Source: JACCXG01 sp963836735 | GTDB lineage: Bacteria; Acidobacteriota; Vicinamibacteria; Vicinamibacterales; 2-12-FULL-66-21 | Reading direction: 5' to 3' | DNA: 64,000 bases | Assembly (NCBI GenBank): GCA_963836735.1 | Contig: CAWIKP010000037.1 | Location: forward strand, 62,001 to 126,000 | Part shown: positions 54,676 through 63,585 of the stretch, piece by piece | Position numbering within the stretch: position 1 is the stretch's first letter | How the letters are laid out: every line of letters starts with the position of its first letter | The notes under the pieces: generated by a model | Told to the model about the DNA's origin: nothing | What the model saw: the letters and a program-made list of their open reading frames with translations, nothing else | Database searches by the model: none | Program-made: the position numbers and the translations under genes

Positions 54676-55968
54676 ATGCGCAAACTGAACCTGCTCGGCC
54701 TGGTGCTCGGCGTCGCGATCGCCTCGGTGTCTGCCGGCCAGCGTGCCGCGACGCCTGCCAGAACCGACGCTGGCGTGGCCGCGGATCGGCTCGGGCGGAT
54801 CGACAAACTGCTCCAGGAGTACGTCGACGACAATCGGATCCCCGGCGCGGTGGGGCTGGTGCTTCGGGATGGCCAACCGATCTACGACAAGGCGTTCGGC
54901 TGGACCGACAAGGAGTCGTCGAGGAAGATGGCGACGGATGCCATCTTCCGGATCGCGTCCCAGTCGAAGGCGCTGACCAGCGCGGCGATCCTGATCCTGA
55001 TGGAAGAGGGTGCACTGACGCTCAACACCCCCGTGAGCGAGTTCATCCCGACGTTCGCCAAGACCACCGTGATGACCAAGGTGGAGGCCGGGATGGCACC
55101 GGTCCCGGCGCGGCGGGCCATCAACATCAAGGATCTGCTGACCCACACGGCGGGAATCTCGTACGGGACCGACGCGTCCGTCTCCGCGCTTTACGAAGCC
55201 AAGGGCCTCGGACCTGCGGCCGGCTACGGGTGGTACACCGCCGACAAGGACGAGCCCGTGTGCGACACGATGGAACGCCTCGGCACGCTTCCCTTCGTTG
55301 CGCAACCAGGCGAGTCGTACGTTTACGGCTACAACACCGACATCCTGGGCTGCGTGGTCGAGCGGGCATCGAAGATGCCGCTGGATCAGTTCATCGCCAC
55401 GCGCATCACGGCGCCGCTCGGCATGAAGGACACGCGCTTCTTCCTGCCGCCGGATCAGCGGGCGCGTCTCGCCACCGTCTACTCGAGCGGGCCGGACGGC
55501 AAGATCGTGCGTGCACCGGAGGGTGCGAAGGGACAGGGGCACTACGTCGACGGCCCGCGGAAGAGCTTCTCGGGCGGGGCCGGGCTGCTCTCGACGGCGC
55601 GCGACTACGCGCGATTCCTCGAGATGATTCGCAATGGCGGCGCGCTCGACGGTGTGCGGATCCTGTCGCCCCGCAGCGTCGCGCTGATGACCACGAACCA
55701 GAGCGGCACGCTGCACTCGCAGGCGGGGCTCGGATTCGGGCTCGGGTTCGAGACGACCGACCGCTACGGCGCCAACGGCATGAGCTCGGTGGGCACGTTC
55801 GCGTGGGGCGGGGCCTACGGGTCCAGCTATCGGGTGGATCCGGAGGCCAGGCTGACCATCGTGTTCATGATTCAGCTGATGCCAAGCCGCAGTGATGTCG
55901 CGCAGAAGTTCCCGAATCTGGTCTACCAGGCTCTGACAGATGCTCCGCGTGTCGTCACTTCTCACTAA
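54676..55968 (+). CDS. Secreted beta-lactamase-like serine hydrolase
   Basis: 430 residues, intact, signal peptide ending SVSAG. IASQSKALTSAAI gives S-x-x-K (about residue 97), YVYGYNTDILG gives Y-x-N (about 218), and FAWGGAYGSSY takes the place of the third (KTG/HxG) motif. This W-G-G form is typical of the EstB/penicillin-binding-protein-like branch of PF00144. It is the third such hydrolase in the window (also 5314 and 24618). Possible roles are muropeptide or ester hydrolysis; sequence does not discriminate. Confidence 0.88.
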   Translation: MRKLNLLGLVLGVAIASVSAGQRAATPARTDAGVAADRLGRIDKLLQEYVDDNRIPGAVGLVLRDGQPIYDKAFGWTDKESSRKMATDAIFRIASQSKALTSAAILILMEEGALTLNTPVSEFIPTFAKTTVMTKVEAGMAPVPARRAINIKDLLTHTAGISYGTDASVSALYEAKGLGPAAGYGWYTADKDEPVCDTMERLGTLPFVAQPGESYVYGYNTDILGCVVERASKMPLDQFIATRITAPLGMKDTRFFLPPDQRARLATVYSSGPDGKIVRAPEGAKGQGHYVDGPRKSFSGGAGLLSTARDYARFLEMIRNGGALDGVRILSPRSVALMTTNQSGTLHSQAGLGFGLGFETTDRYGANGMSSVGTFAWGGAYGSSYRVDPEARLTIVFMIQLMPSRSDVAQKFPNLVYQALTDAPRVVTSH

Positions 55969-55972
55969 CGAT

Positions 55973-56121
55973 GTCAACTCCCAACGCCCAACTCCGAGCT
56001 CCCAAGGGAAACCGTTGGAACAAGCGGGTGAAACGCGCCCCCACAAGCTGGTGGAGTGCTTTTCGCCCCTTTGTTCGAATGCTTTCCCTTGGGAGTTGGG
56101 AGTTGGAAGTTGGGAGTTGAC
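55973..56121. repeat. Heptamer-repeat hairpin, AACTCCC type, copy R3
   Basis: 149 bp beginning GTCAAC and ending GTTGAC, as in R2. The left arm has ACTCCCAACGCCCAACTCC and CCCAAGGGAAACCG, the right arm CCCTTGGGAGTT-GGGAGTT-GGAAGTT-GGGAGTT. The inner part GGAACAAGCGGG partly pairs with CCCCTTTGTTCG. It separates the serine hydrolase from the UxuA-like gene. Confidence 0.88.
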
Positions 56122-56133
56122 GAAGAGGCTCCC

Positions 56134-57249
56134 ATGAATCGCCGCGATTTCGTTCGTCTCACCGGTACTGGACTGACCGCCGGCGCCCTTGCCGAGGCAA
56201 CGGTGGCCGCGCAGGTCGCGTCGCGGCCGGCTGCCGCGCCGGCCTCATCCAGGGCGCGCATGAAAGCCGGCACGCAGCATGGCGATTCCGACCCCATTCT
56301 GCGCGTGCTGGCGGGCTTCGGCGTGAATCACATCTGCAGCCGGTTGCCTTCAGCGCAGATGGGACCCGAGTGGTCGGTCGAAGCGCTCACGAAGTTCCGG
56401 GAGCACGTCGAGTCCTTCGGGCTGACGCTCGACATGGTGCCGTTACCGCTCAGCTCCTCGGAAATCAGCCGCAGCGAGAGCCCCGCGATCATGCTGGGCA
56501 AGGAACCCGATCGTCAGAAGCAGATCGACGACATCTGTCAGATGCTCCGGAACGTGTCGCGCGCGGGCATCCCGTCGGTCAAGTACAACTTGACGTTCAT
56601 TGGCGTGCCGCGCACCGCGCCGACCCGGGGAAGGGGCGGTGCCCGCTACAGTACTTTCGTCTACGAGGGCGCCGCGCAGGACCCGCCGCTCACGGACGCC
56701 GGCCGCGTGGGTGCGGATCTCTATTGGGAGCGCATCACGCATTTCCTCGAGCGCGTCGTGCCGGTCGCCGCCGAGCACAAGGTCAAGCTGGCCTGCCATC
56801 CCCAGGATCCGGGAATGCCGAAAGGCAAGGGCTGGCGTGGCATCGAGACCGTGCTCGGATCGGTCGATGGCCTCAAGCGGTTCGTCTCGATCGCCGAGAG
56901 TCCGTACCACGGCCTCAATTTCTGCCAGGGTACCGTGTCCGAGATGCTCGAGAAGCCGGGCGAGCAGATCTTCGACGTCATCCGCTACTTCGGCACGAGG
57001 AAGAAGATCTTCAACGTCCACTTCCGCAACATCGCCGGGGGGTTTCTGAACTTCCGCGAGACCTTCATCGACGACGGCGATGTGGACATGTTGAAGGCGA
57101 TGCGGGTCTATCGGGATGTCGGGTATGACGGCATGATGATGCCGGACCATGTACCGAGCATCGAGGGTGACACCGGCAACCTGCAGGGGTTTGCCTTCGC
57201 GTTCGGCTACATCAAGGCGTTGATTGCGGCCGTCGCGGCCGAGTCGTGA
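56134..57249 (+). CDS. UxuA-like mannonate dehydratase-family protein with Tat-type signal
   Basis: 371 residues. Blocks KYNLTFIGVPRTAPTRGRGG, VKLACHPQDPG, GLNFCQGTVSEML, IFNVHFRNIAGGF, ETFIDDGDVDML and MMMPDHVPSIEGD match D-mannonate dehydratase (UxuA), including the catalytic Cys, His and the metal-binding residues. UxuA converts D-mannonate to 2-dehydro-3-deoxygluconate in hexuronate catabolism and is cytoplasmic. Here MNRRDFVRLTGTGLTAGALA is a Tat-like signal, which is unusual. The stop overlaps the CE15 gene start (GTGA). Confidence 0.82.
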   Translation: MNRRDFVRLTGTGLTAGALAEATVAAQVASRPAAAPASSRARMKAGTQHGDSDPILRVLAGFGVNHICSRLPSAQMGPEWSVEALTKFREHVESFGLTLDMVPLPLSSSEISRSESPAIMLGKEPDRQKQIDDICQMLRNVSRAGIPSVKYNLTFIGVPRTAPTRGRGGARYSTFVYEGAAQDPPLTDAGRVGADLYWERITHFLERVVPVAAEHKVKLACHPQDPGMPKGKGWRGIETVLGSVDGLKRFVSIAESPYHGLNFCQGTVSEMLEKPGEQIFDVIRYFGTRKKIFNVHFRNIAGGFLNFRETFIDDGDVDMLKAMRVYRDVGYDGMMMPDHVPSIEGDTGNLQGFAFAFGYIKALIAAVAAES

Positions 57250-58499
57250 GCGCCCTCCTCCCCGTGCTGGCGGCGGTCACTGCCGTCCTGCTGATCGCAC
57301 AGGCCGGCTGGGAGGCAAATCCTCGCCTCGTGCAATCGGAGACCGCGCGGCAGAAGGGCGTTTTCAACTACGAGGAATCGCGCGTCGGCTCTGTCGAGCT
57401 GCCCGATCTCCTGGCAACAGCGAAGGGCCGCGTCGGCGATCCGAAGGCGTGGGCTGCGCGGCGGACCGAGATCCGCGAACTGTTCCGGGAACACGTGTAC
57501 GGCCGCTCCCCCGGCAAGCCGGACAAGCTTGCTTTCGAGGTCATCGAGCGAAACGAGCGGGCCATGGAAGGGGCCGCGACCCTCGAGCGCATCGCGATTC
57601 TCAGCACTCGGCAGGATCGGACGCATCGCTTCGAGCTGACGGTGTTCCTCCCGAACGCCCCGCCCTCGCGCGCCCCGCTGCGGCGGGTGCCGCTCCTGCT
57701 GCTGCTCAACAACCGTCCTGCGGCCAACACCGATCCGTCACGCAAGGAGAAGTCCGGTTTCTGGCCGGCCGAACCGGTGATCGCGCGCGGCTTCGGGATC
57801 GCCGCCCTGCAGGTTGGCGAGTTGGCGCCTGACGACAAGGACAGATTCCGCGACGGAGTCATTCGGCTGTTCGAGGGCACGACTGAAGGGCCGCGGCCCG
57901 GCAACGCGTGGGCGGCGCTGGCGGCGTGGGGCTGGGGCGCGAGCCGCGCGATGGACTACTTCGTGACCAACCCGCGCATCGACGCAGCACGGATCGGCGT
58001 GGTTGGCCACTCGCGGGGCGGGAAAGCCGCGCTCTGGGCCGGCGCCGAGGACGAGCGCTTCGCCCTGGTGATCTCGAACGAGTCCGGGGAGGGCGGCGCC
58101 GCTCTGACCCGGCGCAACTTCGGCGAGACGCTCGCGCGCATCACCGAGTCATTTCCCCATTGGTTCGCCGGCAACTATTCGTCGTACGCCGAACGGATCG
58201 CTTCACTGCCGGTCGACCAGCACATGCTGTTGTCGCTGATTGCGCCTCGCGCACTCTACGTTGCCAGCGCCGACGAGGATCTCTGGTCGGATCCGCGGGG
58301 CGAGTTCCAGAGCCTCGCCTACAGCTCGCCGGTGTTCGCCTTGTGGGGCGACCGCGCGATCGAGCCGGGCGCGATGCCCGCGCTCGAGCAGCCGATGATT
58401 TCGGGGCGGCGTGGGTATCACATTCGGCGCGGTCCACACAACCTGACGCCGTACGACTGGGATCGCTTCGCGGACTTCGCCGGCAAACTCTGGAAATAG
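57246..58499 (+). CDS. CE15-type glucuronoyl esterase-like protein
   Basis: 417 residues from a GTG, with a hydrophobic signal segment. IGVVGHSRGGKAALWAGAED (about residue 253) is the GxSRxGK motif of carbohydrate esterase family 15, SNESGEGGAALTRRNFGET the adjoining loop, and YHIRRGPHNLTPYDW the catalytic histidine loop. CE15 enzymes cut the ester between lignin and 4-O-methylglucuronic acid of xylan. Linked to a UxuA-like gene and a sulfatase gene, it fits a uronic-acid glycan utilisation unit. Confidence 0.87.
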   Translation: MSALLPVLAAVTAVLLIAQAGWEANPRLVQSETARQKGVFNYEESRVGSVELPDLLATAKGRVGDPKAWAARRTEIRELFREHVYGRSPGKPDKLAFEVIERNERAMEGAATLERIAILSTRQDRTHRFELTVFLPNAPPSRAPLRRVPLLLLLNNRPAANTDPSRKEKSGFWPAEPVIARGFGIAALQVGELAPDDKDRFRDGVIRLFEGTTEGPRPGNAWAALAAWGWGASRAMDYFVTNPRIDAARIGVVGHSRGGKAALWAGAEDERFALVISNESGEGGAALTRRNFGETLARITESFPHWFAGNYSSYAERIASLPVDQHMLLSLIAPRALYVASADEDLWSDPRGEFQSLAYSSPVFALWGDRAIEPGAMPALEQPMISGRRGYHIRRGPHNLTPYDWDRFADFAGKLWK

Positions 58500-58500
58500 C

Positions 58501-59903
58501 ATGCGCTACCTTGTAACCGTCGTCCTGGCGCTCGCGGCAGTGACCGGTGCTGGTCAGGCACCGCAGCCGGGCGGCCCGCCGAACATCCTGCTGATTCAGG
58601 CTGACGATCTCGGCTACGGCGACCTCAGCGCCTATGGCCAGACGAAGTTTCAGACGCCGGCGCTCGACAAGCTCGCCCGTGAGGGAATCCGTTTCACGCA
58701 GTACTACAGCGGCAGCACCGTGTGTGCGCCGTCGCGCGCTGCATTGCTGACCGGCAAGCACACCGGTCATACGTGGGTTCGCGGGAACGGCGGTCTGCCC
58801 GAAGGCGATGTGCCGCTGCGCGCCGAGGAAGTCACGATCGCCGAGCTGCTGCGCGAGCGCGGCTACCGGACCGGGCTCGTCGGCAAGTGGGGGGTGGGCC
58901 AGCCGGGCACGCCAGGCATGCCCGACAAACAGGGATTCGACTACGCCTTCGGCTTTCTCGATCAGCGCCACGCGCACCGCCAGTTCACCGATCACTTCTA
59001 TCGCAACGGCGAGCGCGTCACGGTCGATCTCGAGCACGACTACGCCGGCGACCTGTTCACGAAAGAAGCGGCGGCGTTCATCGAGAAGGAGGACCCGCGC
59101 CCGTTCTTCCTTTATTTGAATTACACCGTGCCGCACGCCGAGCTGCGTGCGCCGGAAGACTCGATGGCGCTCTATCGCGGCAAGTTCCCGGAGAAGCCGT
59201 TCGCCAATCCGAAGGCCGATGCGGTGCCGAGCGGATCGAGGCCCGACACCCCGTCGCTCGGCTACCGATCGCAGCCGGCCCCGCACGCCGCGTTCGCGGC
59301 CATGATCACGCGCATGGATCGCGACATCGGCCGGCTCGTGGACCTGCTCGCCACGCGCGGTCTCGATCGTCGCACGTTGATCCTGTTCACCAGCGACAAC
59401 GGACCCCACCAGGAGGGCGGCGCCGATCCCGGCTTCTTCAACAGCTCGGGCGGCCTGCGCGGGATCAAGCGCGACATGTACGAAGGAGGCATCCGGGTCC
59501 CGATGATCGCGCGCTGGACGGGGACGACGCCCGGCCGGACAGGTCAGCGACCACCCCTGGGCCCACTGGGATCTGCTGCCCACGTTCGCCGAGCTCGCAG
59601 GCGCGAAAGCGCCGGACGGCATCGACGGCATGTCGATGGTCCGCGCGCTCGGCGGCCAGCAGCAGCCCACGCATCCGTATCTTCTACTGGGAGTTCCACG
59701 AGCGCGGCTTCCAGCAGGCGGTCAGGATGGGGAACTGGAAGGCCGTGCGTTTGAAGCCGGGCGAGCCGCTGGAGCTCTACGACCTCGCCTCCGATGGTCA
59801 TGAGACCCGAAACGTCGCGGCTTCGAATCCCGATGTGGTCGCGAAGATCGAAACCTATCTGAAAACCGCGCGGACCGAGTCAGCACGCTGGCCAGGGAAA
59901 TAG
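58501..59903 (+). CDS. Arylsulfatase-family sulfatase, two frameshifts
   Basis: About 467 residues with a signal peptide. NILLIQADDLGYGDL is the N-terminal metal motif, CAPSRAALLTGKHTG (about residue 75) the C-x-P-S-R sulfatase signature whose cysteine becomes formylglycine, and LFTSDNGPHQEGGADPGFF the second metal site. Two one-base inserts: near 59535 (CCCGGCCGG; correction gives TTPAGQVSDHPWAHWDLLP) and near 59682 (CTTCTACTGG; correction gives HPYLYWEFHERGFQQ). A formylglycine-generating enzyme must be encoded elsewhere. It starts 1 bp after the CE15 stop. Confidence 0.88.
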
Positions 59904-59912
59904 GCGGTCTCC

Positions 59913-60371
59913 ATGTCCCGCCACCGTCTCACCGCAAGTGCCACCCTGAACGCGCCGGCCGACGTCGTCTATCGCGTGCTGGCTGATTACCAGCAACATC
60001 ATCCACGGATCCTGCCGGACGTCTTCCACAGCTTCGTGGTGCACGAGCGCGGCGTCGGTAGCGGCACGAGGATCGGCTTCGATCTGAAGGTCATGGGAAT
60101 GACGAGGCACTATGAGGGCGTCGTGTCCGAGCCCGAGCCAGGACGCCGGCTCGTGGAGTCGTATCCCGCCGAAGACAGCGAGACCTGGTTCCTGGTGGAG
60201 CCCGCGGCGGGAGGTTGTTCCGTTACGATCGGTACCGACTTCAACGGACGCGGCGGGATCATGGGCAAGGTGGAGCGCTGGCTCTCCAACCGGATCCTGC
60301 ACCCCATCTACGTCGAGGAGCTCGCACGCCTCGACGCGTATGCTCAGGATCTCGTCCGGTCCAGGAAATAA
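59913..60371 (+). CDS. SRPBCC (START-like) family protein
   Basis: 152 residues. ASATLNAPADVVYRVLADYQ is the usual first strand and helix, followed by GVGSGTRIGFDLKVMG, the SEPEPGRRLVESYP turn and a long C-terminal helix (VEELARLDAYAQDLVR). This is the polyketide cyclase/dehydrase branch of the helix-grip fold, which binds hydrophobic ligands. No specific ligand can be inferred. No signal peptide. It follows the sulfatase gene by 9 nt. Confidence 0.82.
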   Translation: MSRHRLTASATLNAPADVVYRVLADYQQHHPRILPDVFHSFVVHERGVGSGTRIGFDLKVMGMTRHYEGVVSEPEPGRRLVESYPAEDSETWFLVEPAAGGCSVTIGTDFNGRGGIMGKVERWLSNRILHPIYVEELARLDAYAQDLVRSRK

Positions 60372-60422
60372 CCGCGTCTGGCGAACGGCTGCTGAAAGCA
60401 GCCCGTTGTATGGGGAGGACCT

Positions 60423-60822
60423 ATGTCGCGATCGTGTCGCTCCGTTCTGCTGTTCACCGTCCTGTCGTCGATTCTGCTGACCCCCATGACTACCCCTGCC
60501 CAGAAACCTGGTCCACGTCCGCCACATCGTCGTCTTCAAGTACAAGAAGGATGCAACGCCAGACAAGATCGCTCAGGTCACGAAGGCATTCCGAGATCTG
60601 AAGGCGAAGATTCCCGGCATCGTCGCGTTCGAGGACGGGGTGAACAACAGCCCGGAGGGGAAGAACCTCGGGTTCACCCACGTCTACCTGGCGACATTCG
60701 AGAGCGTTGCGGCCCGCGACGCCTACCTGCCGCATCCCGAGCACAAGAAGTTTGGCGATCTCCTGGGCAAGCTCGGGGTCGTCGAGGATGTGTTCGTGGT
60801 CGACTACGTCACGGGGAGTTGA
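60423..60822 (+). CDS. Secreted stress-responsive A/B barrel (Dabb) protein, frameshifted
   Basis: About 132 residues. A signal segment (SRSCRSVLLFTVLSSILL) is followed, after correction of one extra A near 60502 (CAGAAACCTGG), by NLVHVRHIVVFKYKKDATPD, then IPGIVAFEDGVNNSPEGKN, FTHVYLATFESVAARDAYL and HKKFGDLLGKLGVVEDVFVV. These are the Dabb domain landmarks: the N-terminal H-I-V strand and the P-H-P-E-H-K helix start. Dabb proteins are small dimeric barrels with varied or unknown function. The stop overlaps the next ATG. Confidence 0.82.
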
Positions 60823-61349
60823 TGGCTCACCTGTCGCGGGACACGTCGCCCGGCCTCAGGAAGATTTCCGCGATCGGGCCGGCTCATGCCGGCCTGCCGG
60901 TGCCGAAGGCCTTGCTCCTCGGGACGCTCGCGGTGGGGATCCTCGACATCCTGGACGCGTTCATCTTCTTCGGGTTGCGCGGCGCGCAGCCGATCCGCAT
61001 CCTTCAAAGCATTGCGGCGGGGTTGCTGGGAAGGGACGCGTTCAACGGCGGCTGGGGCACCGCCGTCCTCGGCCTGGCATTGCACTTCTTCATCGCGTTC
61101 ATGATCGTGCTCGTGTTCCTGCTGGCAAGCCGGCGGCTGCCCGTGCTGACCCGGCACCCCGTCGTCACCGGCCTGGTATATGGCATCGCGGTTTATCTGG
61201 TGATGACATTCGTGGTCGTGCCCGCGTCCGCTGCGGGTGGACGCGGCCTGCCGGCCTGGCCGGTCGTCGTGAATGGCGTGCTGATTCACACGCTCGGGGT
61301 TGGTCTGCCGGCGAGCCTGGCCGCGCGGGCCGCGGCCAGGGCGCGATGA
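60822..61349 (+). CDS. Small four-helix membrane protein (paralogue of the gene at 560)
   Basis: 175 residues with about four hydrophobic segments (32-56, 85-106, 118-138, 145-165) after a polar N-terminus. RILQSIAAGLLGRDAFNGG, then TAVLGLALHFFIAFMIVLVF and YGIAVYLVMTFVVVPA align with the 560-1030 product. Coupled to the Dabb gene by a TGATG overlap. Function unknown; the fold resembles YagU-like inner-membrane proteins, but this is only a pattern match. Confidence 0.7.
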   Translation: MAHLSRDTSPGLRKISAIGPAHAGLPVPKALLLGTLAVGILDILDAFIFFGLRGAQPIRILQSIAAGLLGRDAFNGGWGTAVLGLALHFFIAFMIVLVFLLASRRLPVLTRHPVVTGLVYGIAVYLVMTFVVVPASAAGGRGLPAWPVVVNGVLIHTLGVGLPASLAARAAARAR

Positions 61350-61387
61350 TCGTAAATCAATCAGCGCCGCGAACGATCCGCCGTGGC

Positions 61388-62389
61388 TCAGAGCAGCTTG
61401 ATAGCGACGTTGCGGATCTCGAGCTTCATCGGCGGTCCGGCGTGCAGCTGGAAGCCGATGAGACCCGCCATGGACCGGCCTTTCACGTCATCGTCCACGC
61501 ACACGGCGGTGACGTGGCCGTTCACGATGTGAATCAGCGTGTTGCCGCGCGCGATGAGGTGGAACTGATTCCAGTCGCCCGGCTTGAACAGCGCCTTCAA
61601 TACATCGGCGCTCTCCAGGCTGCCGATCTGTCCCTTGGTGCCATCGCGTGAGATGTAGGTGATCGTTCCGCGCTCGGCGAGGAATCCGCGTCCCGCCTCT
61701 TCGTAGAGCTGCCCCGGGTACTGATTGCTGAAATCCATGTCCATCTGGTAGCCGCCAAGCCGCCACGCGTGCCCGGGCGTGCCCTCCGGCTGGCCTTCGT
61801 TTGGCGGCAGCATCTTGCTGCGGTACTGGATACCGCTGTTGGTCGAGTTCATCCGGATCTCGACCTTCAGCTCGAAGTCGCCAGGGGTTCCTCCCTTCCA
61901 AATCAGGAACGTGTTGGGACCCACGGTCTTGTCGGGCGTGCTCTCCCCGACGATGACGCCGTTCTCGACACGCCAGAACTTCGGATCGCCATCCCAGTCC
62001 TGGAAGAGCGTCGCCTGGGGGCCGCCGCCGAAGCCGCCGCGGCCGCGGCCGGTGGGCGCGGGCTGACCTGCCGCTGCCGCTGCTTTGGCCTCCTCGGCCT
62101 GTTTCGCGGCCGCCGCCTTGCGCGCCTCGGCGCGGGCCGCTGCGCCGGGCGTCAGGCTCTTCCCGTCGAACAGACTCTCGAAGCCGGTGCGATCCTCGAA
62201 GGCCACTGGCGGCACGATCGGACCGCCCCGGCCCCCACCGCGGCCGCCCCGGCCCTGCCCGGCGTCCGGTTGCTGACCGGCGGGCGGCTGTCCCGTGGGT
62301 GCGCCAGCCGGTTGTTGTGCGGTGGCGAGCGCCGACGCCGAGCCTGCCGCCGCCGCAATAGTCAATATGACAGCCACAATCCTCTTCAT
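61388..62389 (-). CDS. Secreted DUF1080 (3-keto-disaccharide hydrolase-type) protein with internal low-complexity insert
   Basis: 333 residues, with AAGGAGAAC before the ATG. After the signal peptide there is a Gln/Pro/Gly/Arg-rich stretch, then FESLFDGKSLTPG, the DUF1080 start. The next about 50 residues (AARAEARKAAAAKQAEEAKA and a Gly-rich part) are low complexity where the family usually has G-W. The domain resumes at DPKFWRVENGVIVGES, FELKVEIRMNSTNSGIQYRS and GDWNQFHLIARGNTLIHIVNG. DUF1080 is a concanavalin-like beta-sandwich found in glycan-acting proteins. Confidence 0.87.
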   Translation of the reverse strand: MKRIVAVILTIAAAAGSASALATAQQPAGAPTGQPPAGQQPDAGQGRGGRGGGRGGPIVPPVAFEDRTGFESLFDGKSLTPGAAARAEARKAAAAKQAEEAKAAAAAGQPAPTGRGRGGFGGGPQATLFQDWDGDPKFWRVENGVIVGESTPDKTVGPNTFLIWKGGTPGDFELKVEIRMNSTNSGIQYRSKMLPPNEGQPEGTPGHAWRLGGYQMDMDFSNQYPGQLYEEAGRGFLAERGTITYISRDGTKGQIGSLESADVLKALFKPGDWNQFHLIARGNTLIHIVNGHVTAVCVDDDVKGRSMAGLIGFQLHAGPPMKLEIRNVAIKLL

Positions 62390-62454
62390 CTGTTCTCCTT
62401 CGGAAACCCTGTCGCCGGGGCTTTTTACTACGCGCTCCGATCTTTTGTTTCGTG

Positions 62455-63525
62455 ATGTCCGAGACCGGACTACCATTTCGGTGCGTGAAACGCTGGTTCG
62501 ATCGCGCCTTCGTGTTTGGTGTGCCGGTGACCGAGGCCCCGGCCCTGCTGGAACGGCTCGCCGGGACGCCGCACCGTGTCGAGGCCATCCTGGCCCAGGT
62601 GCCCGCACACGTCCGCGTGCACAGGCCCGAGGGCCGCTGGTCGATTCAGGAGCATGTCGGCCATCTCTTCGACCTCGAGGCGCTCTGGGATCTGCGGCTG
62701 GATGATTTCGATCGCGGCGCGCCGGTTCTTCATGCCGCGGACCTGGCGAATCGCCGGACGCATGAGGCGCGGCACAACCAGCGCGCGCCTGGCGATTTGG
62801 TTGCCACATTTCGCACTGCGAGAATGGCGATCCACGCGCGGCTCGCGAAGATGTCGCCGCGGGATCTCGCGCGAATGGCACGCCATCCCCGGCTCGACCA
62901 GCCGATGTCGGTGGTCGATCTCTCCTACTTCGTTGCCGAACACGACGATCACCACCTCGCGGCCATGAGCGACATTGCCGCGGCCATTGGCACGTGGCCC
63001 GAATGCGCGGTGAAGCTGCTGGCCGCCGTCGATGCGGCCCAGCCCTGGCTCCTGGCCTTCGACGACGAACGGACCATGGACAGGCCGGCCGCGGGGAAGT
63101 GGTCGCCGCGCGAGATCCTCGGGCACCTGATCGATTCGGCGTCGAACAATCATCAGCGTTTCGTACGTGGCCGCTGGCAGGAGGATCTCGTCTTCACGGG
63201 CTACGACCAGGACGCGTGGGTCGAGGCCCAGCGCTATCAGGAGACGCCCTGGCCGGAGCTCCTCGCGCTATGGGCCGCGTACAACCGCCAGCTCGCGCGC
63301 GTCATGGCTTCGGTGCCGGCCGAGGTCCGCCAGGCGCCGCGCCTGCGCCACAACTTCGACCGCATCGCGATGCGTCCGGTGCCGGCGGACCAGCCATCCA
63401 CGCTCGAATACCTCATGGACGACTACGTCCTGCACCTCGAGCACCACCTTCGCCAGGTTCACGAGCTGGGTTGGCCGGGGTCTGGCGACCGTGGCCTCGG
63501 AGACAAGAGGGTCAGCTCGATGTAG
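62455..63525 (+). CDS. Tandem DinB-domain protein
   Basis: 356 residues with two DinB-like four-helix bundles. The first (about 28-175) has EHVGHLFDLE and FVAEHDDHHLAAM; the second (about 188-345) has REILGHLIDSASNNHQRF and YVLHLEHHLRQVHEL. Each supplies the histidine triad that binds a metal ion. DinB/YfiT-like proteins include thiol-dependent S-transferases. The two-domain layout is less common. ATG at 62455 preferred over the GTG at 62452. It diverges from the DUF1080 gene. Confidence 0.85.
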   Translation: MSETGLPFRCVKRWFDRAFVFGVPVTEAPALLERLAGTPHRVEAILAQVPAHVRVHRPEGRWSIQEHVGHLFDLEALWDLRLDDFDRGAPVLHAADLANRRTHEARHNQRAPGDLVATFRTARMAIHARLAKMSPRDLARMARHPRLDQPMSVVDLSYFVAEHDDHHLAAMSDIAAAIGTWPECAVKLLAAVDAAQPWLLAFDDERTMDRPAAGKWSPREILGHLIDSASNNHQRFVRGRWQEDLVFTGYDQDAWVEAQRYQETPWPELLALWAAYNRQLARVMASVPAEVRQAPRLRHNFDRIAMRPVPADQPSTLEYLMDDYVLHLEHHLRQVHELGWPGSGDRGLGDKRVSSM

Positions 63526-63585
63526 GGCCCCCCACTCCGAGTCATCACCCCCCCCACATCCATCTCCAAAGAAGGAGCCATTTCG

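Noticed and set aside
63541..63570. C-run and pyrimidine tract before the MFS gene as a terminator
   Set aside because: No stem-loop can be drawn; it is just a leader sequence before the ribosome-binding site.
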